Assembly (NCBI GenBank): GCA_047602645.1 | Contig: JASGGU010000004.1 | Coordinates: forward strand, 1 to 64,000 | DNA from: JAEYFP01 sp047602645 | GTDB lineage: Bacteria > Bacillota > Clostridia > Lachnospirales > Lachnospiraceae | Reading direction: 5' to 3' | DNA: 64,000 nt | Position numbers and translations under genes: made by a program | In this document: in pieces, positions 7,774 through 16,144 of the stretch | Layout of the letters: each line of letters starts with the position of its first letter | How positions within the stretch are numbered: position 1 is the first letter of the stretch | Notes under the pieces: model-generated | Seen by the model: only the letters and a program-made list of their open reading frames with translations | What the model was told of the DNA's origin: nothing | Databases searched by the model: none

Positions 7774-9192
7774 ATGAAAAAGAAAGTAATCAGCACATTA
7801 CTTGCAGTAACGATGGTAGCTTCCTTATTGGCCGGATGCGGTTCTGCGGCACCTGCAGCCGGAGAAGCACCTGCAGCCGAAGAAGCTGCGGCACCTGCTG
7901 AGGAACCGAAAGAAGAGACAGCAGCTGAGGAACCGGCAGAGGAAGCAAGCTTAGATGGCGGAAAAGTTTATTATTTGAACTTTAAGCCGGAGCAGGCAGA
8001 GCAGTGGGTAGCGTTAGGAGAGGTTTATTCGGAGCAGACAGGCGTTCCCGTAACAATTGAAACTGCAGCATCCGGAACCTATGAGTCCACTCTGAAGTCT
8101 GAGATGGCAAAATCAGAAGCACCTACCTTGTTTCAGGTAAACGGCCCGGTAGGCCTTGCAAATTGGAAAGATTACACGTATGATTTAAAGGACAGTGATA
8201 TCTATGCGCAGTTAAAGAGCGATGATTTCGCACTGAAGGGTGATAACGAAGAAGTTTACGGCATTGCTTATGTAATCGAAACTTATGGAATCATCTACAA
8301 TAAGGCGCTTCTCGCAGACTATTGTGCACTGGACGGCGCAGTAATCGCAGATGTATCCGAAATCAACAGTTTTGATACACTAAAGGCAGTGGCAGAGGAT
8401 ATGCAGGCAAAGAAGGCAGATCTCGGTATCGAAGGTGCCTTTGCATCGGCTGGTATGGATGCCAGCTCTGACTGGAGATTCAAGACGCACCTTGCAAATC
8501 TTCCGATCTATTACGAATATGAAAATGACGGTATGACAACAGGCTCAATCAAAGGCTCTTATCTTGATAACTATAAGGCAATCTGGGATCTGTACATCAA
8601 TAATGCAACATGTGCGCCAAGTCTGCTTTCCAGCAAGACCGGTGAGGACGCAGCTTCCGAATTCGCACTTGGCGAAGCAGTATTCTATCAGAATGGTACA
8701 TGGGCATACGGCGATATTCAAGGCAATGAAGTTGCCGATGAAGATTTGGGAATGCTTCCGATCTATATTGGTGCGGAAGGTGAAGAAAATCAGGGCTTAT
8801 GTACAGGCAGTGAGAACTACTGGTGCGTAAATTCCAAAGCTTCCGAGGCTGACATTCAGGCAACGCTTGATTTCTTAAGCTGGGTAATTTCCAGTGATGA
8901 AGGCAGAACGGCACTTGCTTCGGATATGGGCTTCGTCACACCGTTTAAGACCTTTACGGATGATTATCTTCCGGCAAATCCGTTGCTTGCAGCAGCAAAC
9001 GAGTCAATTGACGCAGGCAAGACATCAGTTGCATGGTGCTTTACGACAATGCCCTCCGAAGAGTGGAAGAACGGTGTCGGCAGCGCACTTCTTGAGTATG
9101 CGCAGGGAACAGGAGACTGGGATAAAGTGGTGACGGCATTTGTTGACGGATGGGCAACCGAGTATGCGGCATCAAATGCAGCGGCAGAATAA
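7774..9192 (+). CDS. Carbohydrate ABC transporter substrate-binding lipoprotein
   Basis: The ATG at 7774 follows aaaaggagag, and longer in-frame starts would lie within the promoter and operator region. The 472-residue protein has a lipoprotein signal (MKKKVISTLLAVTMVASLLAGCG) with the lipobox LAGC, an Ala/Glu-rich linker to about residue 63, then a family 1 extracellular solute-binding fold (VYYLNFKPEQAEQW, TYGIIYNKALL, MGFVTPFKTF). It would catch an oligosaccharide outside the membrane and pass it to the two permeases that follow. With 4-alpha-glucanotransferase in the same unit, maltodextrin is the likely ligand. Confidence 0.92.
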   Translation: MKKKVISTLLAVTMVASLLAGCGSAAPAAGEAPAAEEAAAPAEEPKEETAAEEPAEEASLDGGKVYYLNFKPEQAEQWVALGEVYSEQTGVPVTIETAASGTYESTLKSEMAKSEAPTLFQVNGPVGLANWKDYTYDLKDSDIYAQLKSDDFALKGDNEEVYGIAYVIETYGIIYNKALLADYCALDGAVIADVSEINSFDTLKAVAEDMQAKKADLGIEGAFASAGMDASSDWRFKTHLANLPIYYEYENDGMTTGSIKGSYLDNYKAIWDLYINNATCAPSLLSSKTGEDAASEFALGEAVFYQNGTWAYGDIQGNEVADEDLGMLPIYIGAEGEENQGLCTGSENYWCVNSKASEADIQATLDFLSWVISSDEGRTALASDMGFVTPFKTFTDDYLPANPLLAAANESIDAGKTSVAWCFTTMPSEEWKNGVGSALLEYAQGTGDWDKVVTAFVDGWATEYAASNAAAE

Positions 9193-9232
9193 ATAAAAAA
9201 GGTACAGCAGGCTATGGTTTTAGTCTAATCCA

Positions 9233-9268
9233 AAAGGGTGAGCGAGCGATTTGCTCACCCTTTATTTG
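9233..9268 (+). terminator. Intercistronic hairpin after binding-protein gene
   Basis: An 11-bp perfect stem (9233-9243 with 9253-9263, arm AAAGGGTGAGC) with a 9-nt loop ends in TTTATTT. Its place between binding protein and permease suggests partial termination or 3-prime protection, giving more binding protein than permease. Confidence 0.65.
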
Positions 9269-9317
9269 AAAAACCGGACGCAGGAAACTGCGGCCGGACA
9301 GGCGGAAAGGGAATGTT

Positions 9318-10160
9318 ATGGAGAAATCAATCAAGAAATATTTTCCCATATTTGTATTACCGACATTAATTGCTTTTACGATCGGCTTTTTAGCTCCTTT
9401 TGTTATGGGGGTTTACTTATCGTTTTGTGAATTTACAACTGTTGTCGATGCCGAATTTGTAGGTTTGAAAAATTATACGCGTATTTTTTCGGATTCGTCT
9501 TTTGAACATGCTTTGTGGTTTACGGCCTCTTTCACAGTCGTATCGGTTATCATCATTAATCTGCTTGCGTTTGCAGTGGCGCTGCTGCTGACGAAGGGAT
9601 TTTGCGGAACCAACATTTTCAGAACGGTATTTTTTATGCCCAATTTGATTGGCGGCATCATCTTAGGTTATATTTGGCAGTTGATTTTAAACGGTATTTT
9701 ACTGCATTGGGAACGGACACTGACGTACAGCTCCACATATGGCTTCTGGGGATTGCTGATCCTGATGTGCTGGCAGCAGGTCGGCTACATGATGATCATC
9801 TACATCGCGGGCATTCAAAACGTGCCGGGGGACCTCGTGGAAGCAGCTAAGATTGACGGAGCGACGAAGTGGCAGACTTTAAAGAGCGTTATCATCCCGA
9901 TGGTAATGCCTTCCATCACGATATGCACCTTTTTGACATTGACAAATTCATTTAAGCTGTTTGACCAGAACCTTGCTCTGACTGCAGGGGAGCCGTCCAA
10001 TATGTCGGAAATGCTGGCACTTAACATTTATAATACCTTTTATGGAAGAGTGGGCTGGGAAGGCGTCGGCCAGGCAAAGGCCGTTGTATTCTTTATTCTT
10101 GTGGCACTGATTGCAGTGACGCAGATGCATTTGACCAGAACGAAGGAGGTGCAGCAATAA
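9318..10160 (+). CDS. Sugar ABC transporter permease (MalF-like)
   Basis: The 280-residue protein has six predicted membrane helices and the cytoplasmic EAA loop VEAAKIDGATKWQTLKSVIIPMV, where the ATPase docks. It is the first permease of a CUT1-type sugar importer. Its stop overlaps the start of the next permease by one base (TAATG), so the two are translationally coupled. No ATP-binding subunit is encoded in this cluster, so a shared MsmX/MalK-type ATPase elsewhere is inferred. Confidence 0.92.
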   Translation: MEKSIKKYFPIFVLPTLIAFTIGFLAPFVMGVYLSFCEFTTVVDAEFVGLKNYTRIFSDSSFEHALWFTASFTVVSVIIINLLAFAVALLLTKGFCGTNIFRTVFFMPNLIGGIILGYIWQLILNGILLHWERTLTYSSTYGFWGLLILMCWQQVGYMMIIYIAGIQNVPGDLVEAAKIDGATKWQTLKSVIIPMVMPSITICTFLTLTNSFKLFDQNLALTAGEPSNMSEMLALNIYNTFYGRVGWEGVGQAKAVVFFILVALIAVTQMHLTRTKEVQQ

Positions 10161-10990
10161 TGAAAAAGAAAAGTAATCCGATTTTGACATGGATTTTCAG
10201 TATTTTTTCTATTATTTATGTAGCCCCCATTTTTATCGTGCTGCTTAATTCCTTTAAGAAAAAGGCATATATTACGAAGATGCCGTTTAAAATCCCGTCG
10301 GGGAAATCGTTTGTCGGCATTGAAAACTATATCAGGGGAATGGAAAAAATCAATTTTTTGGGTTCCTTTTTGAACACACTTATTATTACGGTGGGCTCTG
10401 TGCTCGTCATTATCCTCTGCACCTCCATGTGCGCATGGTATATTACAAGGGTGAAGAACAAGCTGACTGAGGGGCTTTATTACCTCTGCCTGTTTTCCAT
10501 GATTGTACCGTTTCAGATGGTCATGTTCACACTTTCTAAAATTGCGAATATGCTGCATTTAAATACTCCGTTTTCGATCATTATTGTCTATCTTGGTTTT
10601 GGCGCAGGACTTGCAGTGTTCATGTTCTGCGGTTTTGTCAAATCGATTCCTCTGGAAATTGAAGAAGCGGCAATGATTGACGGATGTAATCCGTTGCAGA
10701 CTTATTTTCAAGTCGTTTTTCCGATTTTAAAGCCGACAAGCATTACCGTAGCCATTTTACAGGCGATGTGGATCTGGAATGATTATCTGCTTCCTTACCT
10801 TGTACTGGATATTAAAAAATATAAGACGATTTCTATTGCAATCCAGTATTTAAGAGGAGGCTACGGCTCTATCGATATGGGAGCGATGATGGCAATGCTC
10901 GTGCTGGCGATTATACCCATCATTGCATTTTATCTCGCATGTCAAAAATATATTATCGAAGGTGTCGTTGCCGGTGCCGTGAAGGGCTGA
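10160..10990 (+). CDS. Sugar ABC transporter permease (MalG-like)
   Basis: The 276-residue second permease of the importer has an N-terminal membrane helix, a conserved central core and the EAA loop IEEAAMIDGCNPLQTYFQVVFPIL. An aaggaggt site inside the end of the previous gene drives its start. The fold and length are those of MalG-type CUT1 permeases. It is followed after 28 nt by the glucanotransferase gene, which completes the uptake and breakdown unit. Confidence 0.92.
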   Translation: MKKKSNPILTWIFSIFSIIYVAPIFIVLLNSFKKKAYITKMPFKIPSGKSFVGIENYIRGMEKINFLGSFLNTLIITVGSVLVIILCTSMCAWYITRVKNKLTEGLYYLCLFSMIVPFQMVMFTLSKIANMLHLNTPFSIIIVYLGFGAGLAVFMFCGFVKSIPLEIEEAAMIDGCNPLQTYFQVVFPILKPTSITVAILQAMWIWNDYLLPYLVLDIKKYKTISIAIQYLRGGYGSIDMGAMMAMLVLAIIPIIAFYLACQKYIIEGVVAGAVKG

Positions 10991-11018
10991 CGGACATGAG
11001 GAGAGTTGGAGGTAATTT

Positions 11019-12500
11019 ATGAGAAAAAGTGGTGTGTTAATGCCGGTTTCCAGTTTGCCGGGCAAGTATGGGATAGGGACATTCTCGAAAAATGCTTATC
11101 ATTTTTTAGACAGATTAAAGGCGGCAGGCCAGAGCTACTGGCAGATACTTCCCTTGGGGCCGACCGGTTACGGGGATTCACCCTATCAGTCCTTTTCCAC
11201 CTATGCAGGAAATCCTTATTTCATCGATTTGGAAGCACTGATCGAAGAAGGCTATCTGACCAGGGCGGAATGCAGGAAATATGATTTCGGCAAAGACAGT
11301 CATTATATTGATTATGAAAAAATTTATCTGTCGCGTTTTGCGGTGCTGCGTACTGCCTATGAGAGAAGCGCCATCGCCGGAAATAAGGAGTTTCAAAAGT
11401 TTATTTCTGAAAATGCGTTCTGGCTGGATGATTATGCGCTTTATATGACGGTAAAAAAATCCTTTGGCGGTATCAGCTTTATTGACTGGGATGAGGATAT
11501 CCGGCTCAGAAAGCCGGAAATGATGGCCGCTTACCGCAGCAAATACCGGACAGAAATAGAATTTTATCAGTTTCAGCAGTATTTATTTGCAAAACAATGG
11601 TCTGCGCTGAAGGCTTATGCCAACAGTCTCGATATAAAAATTATCGGTGATATTCCCATTTACGTTGCATTTGACAGCGCGGATACGTGGGCGAACCCAA
11701 AGCTGTTCCAGGTTGATAAGGACGGGAAACCGTTTGCCGTAGCAGGCTGTCCGCCTGACGCCTTCTCGGCGACGGGGCAGCTTTGGGGCAACCCGCTTTA
11801 TGCATGGGATTATCACAAAAAGACGGGCTATGATTGGTGGATTAAGCGAATCGCGCACTGCTTCCGGCTGTATGATGTTGTGCGGGTAGATCATTTCAGA
11901 GGCTTTGATGAGTATTATGCAATTCCCTACGGTGATCGGACGGCCGAGTACGGCGAATGGAAAAAAGGACCGGGGATCAATATTTTCAAGGCTCTGAACA
12001 AGGCGCTCGGGGAGTTGGATATCATCGCAGAGGATCTCGGCTTTTTAACCCCGGGTGTGTTAAAACTTGTAAAGGACACGGGATATCCGGGAATGAAGGT
12101 ACTGCAGTTTGCGTTTGATTCGAGGGAGGAGAGTGATTACCTCCCGCATAATTATTCACAAAACGCGATCGTGTATACGGGTACGCATGATAATGATACG
12201 CTTCAAGGATGGTACAAAGTTCTTTCCAGACCGGATAAAAGACTTTCCAAACAATATATTAACAATGCGGATCATCCGGTCGAAGAGATTCATTGGGATT
12301 TTATCAGGCTGGCAATGAGCAGTGTTGCGAAGCTCTGTATTATTCCGATGCAGGATTATCTAGGGCTTGGTGCGGAGGCGAGAATGAATGTGCCGTCCAC
12401 GCTGGGTAATAATTGGAAGTGGCGGATGGCGGAGGATGATTTCAAGAAAAGTTTGTCTAAAAAAGTCTTTGACATAACGAAATTATATGGTAGGCTATAA
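11019..12500 (+). CDS. malQ: 4-alpha-glucanotransferase (amylomaltase, GH77)
   Basis: The 493-residue enzyme transfers alpha-1,4-glucan chains between maltodextrins and releases glucose, so that short chains become usable by the phosphorylase. GH77 marks are SYWQILPLGPTGYGDSPYQS near the N-terminus, IIGDIPIYVAFDSADTWANP, the nucleophile region VRVDHFRGFDEYY, IIAEDLG (acid/base Glu) and YTGTHDNDTLQGW. A ggagg site precedes the ATG. It is the last gene of the transporter unit. Confidence 0.95.
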   Translation: MRKSGVLMPVSSLPGKYGIGTFSKNAYHFLDRLKAAGQSYWQILPLGPTGYGDSPYQSFSTYAGNPYFIDLEALIEEGYLTRAECRKYDFGKDSHYIDYEKIYLSRFAVLRTAYERSAIAGNKEFQKFISENAFWLDDYALYMTVKKSFGGISFIDWDEDIRLRKPEMMAAYRSKYRTEIEFYQFQQYLFAKQWSALKAYANSLDIKIIGDIPIYVAFDSADTWANPKLFQVDKDGKPFAVAGCPPDAFSATGQLWGNPLYAWDYHKKTGYDWWIKRIAHCFRLYDVVRVDHFRGFDEYYAIPYGDRTAEYGEWKKGPGINIFKALNKALGELDIIAEDLGFLTPGVLKLVKDTGYPGMKVLQFAFDSREESDYLPHNYSQNAIVYTGTHDNDTLQGWYKVLSRPDKRLSKQYINNADHPVEEIHWDFIRLAMSSVAKLCIIPMQDYLGLGAEARMNVPSTLGNNWKWRMAEDDFKKSLSKKVFDITKLYGRL

Positions 12501-12512
12501 ATAGCGCAATTT

Positions 12513-12545
12513 GTGCAACCTGTAATCAGTCGATTCAGGTTGCAC
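12513..12545. repeat. Inverted repeat between glucanotransferase and LacI genes
   Basis: The 10-bp arms GTGCAACCTG (12513-12522) and CAGGTTGCAC (12536-12545) flank a 13-nt loop. There is no T-tract after it, so it may be a weak terminator, an mRNA-stabilising hairpin or an operator for the regulator gene that follows. Confidence 0.5.
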
Positions 12546-12606
12546 TCGTCATCTTTGAGGGAACTGCATGGTCAGGCGTATTTGATAAAAAAGCAGGTGT
12601 GAAGCA

Positions 12607-13647
12607 TTGGAAACAATAACAATTAAGGACATTGCAAGAATATGCGGAGTCGGCATCAGCACGGTATCCCGCGCCATGAATAATCACCCGGACATTAATC
12701 CGGAGACTCGTGCAAAGATTATGGAAGTTGTGGAGGAGTACAATTTTGTTCCGAACAACAGCGCCAGAAATCTTAAGATCACGGATTCTAAAACGATTGC
12801 GATTCTTGTCAAGGGAATATCCAATCCATTTTTTATGAAAATGATCAAGGTCATGGAGGATGAGATTCAGAAAAAGAAGTATTCTCTCGTTCTGCATCAT
12901 GTCGATGCAAATGAGGATGAGGTGGATGTTGCAATTGAGTTGGAAAAGGAAAAGAGACTGCGCGGTATTATCTTCCTCGGGGGCTATTTTACACATACCA
13001 AGGAAAAGCTGGAGCGATTGCAGGTACCCTTTGTACTCAGTACGATCACAATGACAAACGGTTACAGGGGAAACTATTCCTCCGTGGCAGTTGACGATGT
13101 GAAGGAAAGTTTTAAAATGGTTGATTATCTCTGTAAGCTCGGGCATAAAAGAATTGCTACAATCACGGCAACAGAGAGAGATGAGAGTATCGGCAAGCTG
13201 CGTAACGAGGGCTATGAAAAGGCTCTTGCCGCGAACGGGATTGCGCTCGATAAGCAGCTTGTTTATTATATGGATGATCAAATTGATTCCTACACGATGG
13301 AGAATGGTTATGCGGTCATGAAGCAGCTGCTTGCATCGGGAACGGAATTTACAGCGGTCTATGCGATTTCCGATACGCTGGCGATCGGAGCCTGCAAGGC
13401 GCTTCTGGAGTCCGGAAAACGTATCCCTGAGGATGTTTCGGTGGCGGGTTTTGACGGAATTGACATGTCTTATTTTTACAGTCCGACGATCACGACAATT
13501 CAGCAGCCGTTTGAGGATATGGCGGAAGAAACCGTGGCCGTGCTTTTTAATGTCGTCCGCAAGAAGGCGGAGCATCAGCATAAAATTTTTGATGCAAAGC
13601 TCTGCGTCGGCGGGTCCACGAGGGACTTAAAAATGAAACTTCATTAA
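12607..13647 (+). CDS. LacI-family transcriptional regulator (MalR-like)
   Basis: The 346-residue protein starts with the DNA-binding domain ITIKDIARICGVGISTVSRAMNNHPDI and hinge NNSARNLK, and continues with a sugar-binding effector domain (VSVAGFDGIDMSYFYSPTITTIQQP near the C-terminus). The start is a TTG at 12607, the only start that keeps a complete HTH, and it follows an aggtgt site. Position right after the maltodextrin genes suggests it controls them, and the CG-centred sites at 2816 and 7637-7684 suit a member of this family. Its stop overlaps the convergent CYTH gene by 4 bp. Confidence 0.88.
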   Translation: METITIKDIARICGVGISTVSRAMNNHPDINPETRAKIMEVVEEYNFVPNNSARNLKITDSKTIAILVKGISNPFFMKMIKVMEDEIQKKKYSLVLHHVDANEDEVDVAIELEKEKRLRGIIFLGGYFTHTKEKLERLQVPFVLSTITMTNGYRGNYSSVAVDDVKESFKMVDYLCKLGHKRIATITATERDESIGKLRNEGYEKALAANGIALDKQLVYYMDDQIDSYTMENGYAVMKQLLASGTEFTAVYAISDTLAIGACKALLESGKRIPEDVSVAGFDGIDMSYFYSPTITTIQQPFEDMAEETVAVLFNVVRKKAEHQHKIFDAKLCVGGSTRDLKMKLH

Positions 13648-14090
13648 AATTGCTTTCGGCTCATTGTGCTGTTGTTGTATTCGGGACAATAGGTCACCTC
13701 CTCTGAAAACCAGTTTGGCGGCACAAATGCATCAGCCTCTTCTACAGAAGAAAATTCTACCTCTGCCAGAACGAGCGGCGCAAATGGCGGCTCAAATAGA
13801 TCGAGTTCGATCGTATACGCTCCGTATGGGATCAGGACTCTTTTTTTTCCGATAAGGTTGCCGTCTGCTTTTGGTTTTAAGGTCTCATATGCTTCTTTAT
13901 TTAACGGCAGGTTATATTCCTCCCGCACCAATGAGCCGCCCGATTTATAGGTCATATAATAATTGTCGTCCTCCTTGCGGACCCGCACGACCGGATCCGT
14001 GCATAAATAGGCCTGCTCGATCAAATGATAGGGATAGTGCTCCAAGTCCTCGGGCATCTTTTTAATTAAAAATTTCCGTTCAATTTCCAT
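13644..14090 (-). CDS. CYTH-domain protein (triphosphate tunnel metalloenzyme)
   Basis: The 148-residue protein begins with MEIERKFLI, the ExExK signature of the CYTH/TTM fold. It has alternating charged strands (VRVRKEDDNYYMTYK, YTIELDLFEPP, LAEVEFSSVEEA) that line the tunnel binding triphosphate and metal. Members include class IV adenylate cyclases, thiamine triphosphatases and inorganic triphosphatases. Small bacterial forms mostly hydrolyse tripolyphosphate, so a triphosphatase is more likely than a cyclase, but this cannot be settled from sequence. A aggag site precedes the ATG. Confidence 0.85.
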   Translation of the reverse strand: MEIERKFLIKKMPEDLEHYPYHLIEQAYLCTDPVVRVRKEDDNYYMTYKSGGSLVREEYNLPLNKEAYETLKPKADGNLIGKKRVLIPYGAYTIELDLFEPPFAPLVLAEVEFSSVEEADAFVPPNWFSEEVTYCPEYNNSTMSRKQF

Positions 14091-14123
14091 GATAATCTCC
14101 TTATTAAGTCTTTAGCTGATTCC

Positions 14124-14152
14124 AGTATATCATCGGCAGAGGAAGCATGTAA
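14124..14152 (-). promoter_or_regulatory. Promoter of CYTH gene
   Basis: On the minus strand, TTACAT (14147-14152) and TATACT (14124-14129) are 17 bp apart, upstream of the start at 14090. Confidence 0.4.
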
Positions 14153-14255
14153 ATAATTACCTCCCAGATGATAGCTATTTTATCCATAAAGGTACATTTT
14201 TAAAACAAGCACCTGATTTTTTATACTTGAATCGGTCGGAACTTGCACTTTACGG

Positions 14256-14285
14256 TTGCATACGGCGGCGGCTAAAGCTTATAAT
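14256..14285 (+). promoter_or_regulatory. Promoter of DJ-1-like gene
   Basis: TTGCAT (14256-14261) and TATAAT (14280-14285) are 18 bp apart. The -10 box is only about 20 bp from the start codon, so the leader is very short but still includes the aaaggagg site. Confidence 0.5.
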
Positions 14286-14305
14286 AAAAGAAAGGAGGAC
14301 TTGTG

Positions 14306-14860
14306 ATGAAAATTTGTTATGTGTTTTTAGCAGAGGGCTTCGAGGAGATTGAGGCGCTGACAGTCGTTGATTTGTTAAGACGGGCGAGGCTCAAGGTAGA
14401 AACTGTTTCCATAGCGGGAACAGACATGGTAACAGGCTCTCATGCAATCAGCGTAAAAGCGGATACGAAAATAGAGGATGTCAATTTGCGGCAGGCGGGT
14501 ATGCTTGTACTGCCCGGCGGAATGCCGGGGACGAAAAATCTTGCGGAATGTGCGGAACTGATTGAGATGCTTCGGGAATTTGACGAGACAAACAGGCGCA
14601 TTTCGGCGATCTGTGCGGCACCGTCAATTTTAGGAGAACTTGGCTTACTAAAAAATAAAAAAGCCGTCTGTTATCCCGGAAATGAAGAAAAGCTGCTTGG
14701 CGCAGAGGTTTTAAAAGAAGAAGTTGTGACGGATGGCAATATTACGACTTCCAGGGGAATGGGAACTGCGATTCCGTTCGGTCTCGAACTGATCAAATTG
14801 ATTGTCAGTGAAACAGAGGCGGGAGCAATGAAAAATAAAATTGTTTATAGACAATCATGA
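14306..14860 (+). CDS. DJ-1/PfpI-family protein
   Basis: The 184-residue protein carries the DJ-1/ThiJ fold: KICYVFLAEGFEEIEAL at the N-terminus (with the conserved acidic Glu), MLVLPGGMPGTKNL, and the nucleophile elbow ISAICAAPSILGELG with the reactive Cys. Family members act as deglycases, chaperones or amidases, and the YajL-type layout is closest, so the exact activity is open. The ATG at 14306 is placed 7 nt from aaaggagg, which favours it over the GTG three bases earlier. Confidence 0.85.
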   Translation: MKICYVFLAEGFEEIEALTVVDLLRRARLKVETVSIAGTDMVTGSHAISVKADTKIEDVNLRQAGMLVLPGGMPGTKNLAECAELIEMLREFDETNRRISAICAAPSILGELGLLKNKKAVCYPGNEEKLLGAEVLKEEVVTDGNITTSRGMGTAIPFGLELIKLIVSETEAGAMKNKIVYRQS

Positions 14861-14952
14861 AGTAGCAGAAATTTCCATAATAATTTATCCTTTTTATCAC
14901 ATAATAATACCAAGATAAGTGATGAAACACATTGATTATTGGATCACAGATG

Positions 14953-14990
14953 TGATAGATAAGCGATGAAGAGTAGTTGCTTATCTATCA
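14953..14990 (+). promoter_or_regulatory. Perfect hairpin in the leader of the spore-protein gene
   Basis: The 12-bp arms TGATAGATAAGC (14953-14964) and GCTTATCTATCA (14979-14990) flank a 14-nt loop. No T-tract follows, and the start codon lies 50 nt downstream. It may stabilise the spore-protein mRNA or regulate its translation. A clear sigma-G promoter could not be fixed. Confidence 0.5.
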
Positions 14991-15039
14991 AAATAGAGTG
15001 CAAAAAGCACGATATGGGATTATTTTGGAGGTGAAAAGA

Positions 15040-15240
15040 ATGGCAAGTAGAAACTCTAATAGAATCGAAGTTCCGGAGGCAAAGGCCGCACTGAACAAGT
15101 TCAAAACAGAGGTAGCGTCTGAATTGGGTGTTAACTTAAAGGAAGGCTACAATGGCGACTTGACTTCTAAGGAAGCTGGATCTATCGGTGGCGAAATGGT
15201 CAGACAGATGATTGCTAAGCAGGAATCTCAGATGAAGTAA
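15040..15240 (+). CDS. Alpha/beta-type small acid-soluble spore protein
   Basis: The 66-residue DNA-coating protein of dormant spores shows the usual two conserved blocks. One is KFKTEVASELGVNL, which holds the Glu-Val bond cut by the germination protease GPR. The other is GDLTSKEAGSIGGEMVRQMI. A tggaggtg site sets the ATG at 15040, and the longer in-frame extension lacks family similarity. Expression in the forespore under sigma G is expected. The gene shows that the host belongs to a spore-forming lineage. Confidence 0.95.
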   Translation: MASRNSNRIEVPEAKAALNKFKTEVASELGVNLKEGYNGDLTSKEAGSIGGEMVRQMIAKQESQMK

Positions 15241-15257
15241 AATAGGCATCGATAAGA

Positions 15258-15318
15258 AATACGGGAAGAGGGTGTCCCCAATCAAAAATTTGGGGACACC
15301 CTCTTTCCGTATTTTATA
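15258..15318. terminator. Strong bidirectional terminator
   Basis: A roughly 23-bp stem with one mismatch pair (15258-15280 with 15291-15313, core AGAGGGTGTCCCCA) ends in TATTTTAT on the plus side and has A-rich sequence on the other. It serves both the spore-protein gene and the convergent ECF gene. Confidence 0.85.
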
Positions 15319-15337
15319 GGAACATTCTGCGAACTCC

Positions 15338-15910
15338 CTAAATATTTTCTTTATTGATCATTGTTTTCAGGCGCAGCCAGATCAGCCATGCGAGCAGGCA
15401 GCCAATCAGTGCTGTAATAAGCTGTGTGACGGAAAAGGTAATCTTTGCTGTGGCAAGAAACTTCGGAAGCGCCTCCGGCTTCGGCAGTTTTGAAGCAATC
15501 TGGTCGCTGAAATTCGGTAAAATAATCCATACGACGGTGATGCCTAGAAAAATGGCTTTTACAATGGAACCGATAATGAGGCCTGCCTCCAGATGGAATT
15601 TGAAAGCCAGCTTCTTCTGAAAATAATACGTGAGAAACACAAGAATGCAGTTGCTGACCATAATAATCGGGAACATTGCAGGAACCGCCGCCATAAGCGG
15701 TGAGCCGGTAAAGAAAAAAGCGGTAATCGGAGCGATTATGGAAATAATGATGCCCGACGTCAGTCCGACTGCCAGTGTGGCGATAACCAAAATTGCATTT
15801 ACGATCGGCCCGGTGATGTAAACGGATAAATTCTTAAAATACTGGCTGATAATGCAGAGTGCCAAAAGCAGCGCCGTTTGTGCGAGTTGCTTGGATGTAA
15901 AATTTTTCAT
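15338..15910 (-). CDS. ECF transporter S-component-like membrane protein
   Basis: The 190-residue protein is almost wholly hydrophobic, with about six membrane helices. Its N-terminus (SKQLAQTALLLALCIISQYFKNL) is typical of vitamin- or metal-binding S subunits of energy-coupling factor importers, which dock with a shared EcfAAT module. The module genes are not here, as expected for group II systems. The vitamin bound cannot be told, and no riboswitch was recognised upstream. The promoter lies at 15955-15983. Confidence 0.75.
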   Translation of the reverse strand: MKNFTSKQLAQTALLLALCIISQYFKNLSVYITGPIVNAILVIATLAVGLTSGIIISIIAPITAFFFTGSPLMAAVPAMFPIIMVSNCILVFLTYYFQKKLAFKFHLEAGLIIGSIVKAIFLGITVVWIILPNFSDQIASKLPKPEALPKFLATAKITFSVTQLITALIGCLLAWLIWLRLKTMINKENI

Positions 15911-15954
15911 GTTGAGTTCTCCTCCCTATAATTGCTGCTATATTACTATAATTT

Positions 15955-15983
15955 ATTATAGCGCCTCGGCGACAATAAGACAA
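15955..15983 (-). promoter_or_regulatory. Promoter of ECF S-component gene
   Basis: On the minus strand, TTGTCT (15978-15983) and TATAAT (15955-15960) are 17 bp apart. The -10 box lies in a near-palindrome (CTATAATAAATTATAG) that could be a repressor site. Confidence 0.5.
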
Positions 15984-16067
15984 CCCGGCTCTTTGATAAA
16001 ATACCTCAGTTTTTATTCATATTTTACGCATATTTAATACTTTTGACTGGAATTTTCAATAGGTGTG

Positions 16068-16076
16068 TGCTATAAT
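16068..16076 (+). promoter_or_regulatory. Extended -10 promoter of trigger factor operon
   Basis: TGCTATAAT (16068-16076) is a perfect extended -10 element 69 bp before the trigger factor start. No good -35 box sits at 16-18 bp, although a TTGACT lies 22 bp upstream. No CIRCE or CtsR box was recognised. Confidence 0.5.
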
Positions 16077-16144
16077 TTCATAATGACTGTAATCAAGTGT
16101 AGAAATGAGAGCCTAAGGCAGAATTAAGGAGGAACTAAAGTAGA

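Noticed and set aside
13331..13630. Arg-rich open frame in another frame of the LacI gene
   Set aside because: It is a shadow of the regulator gene, with unnatural Arg/Trp/Ser composition and no ribosome site.
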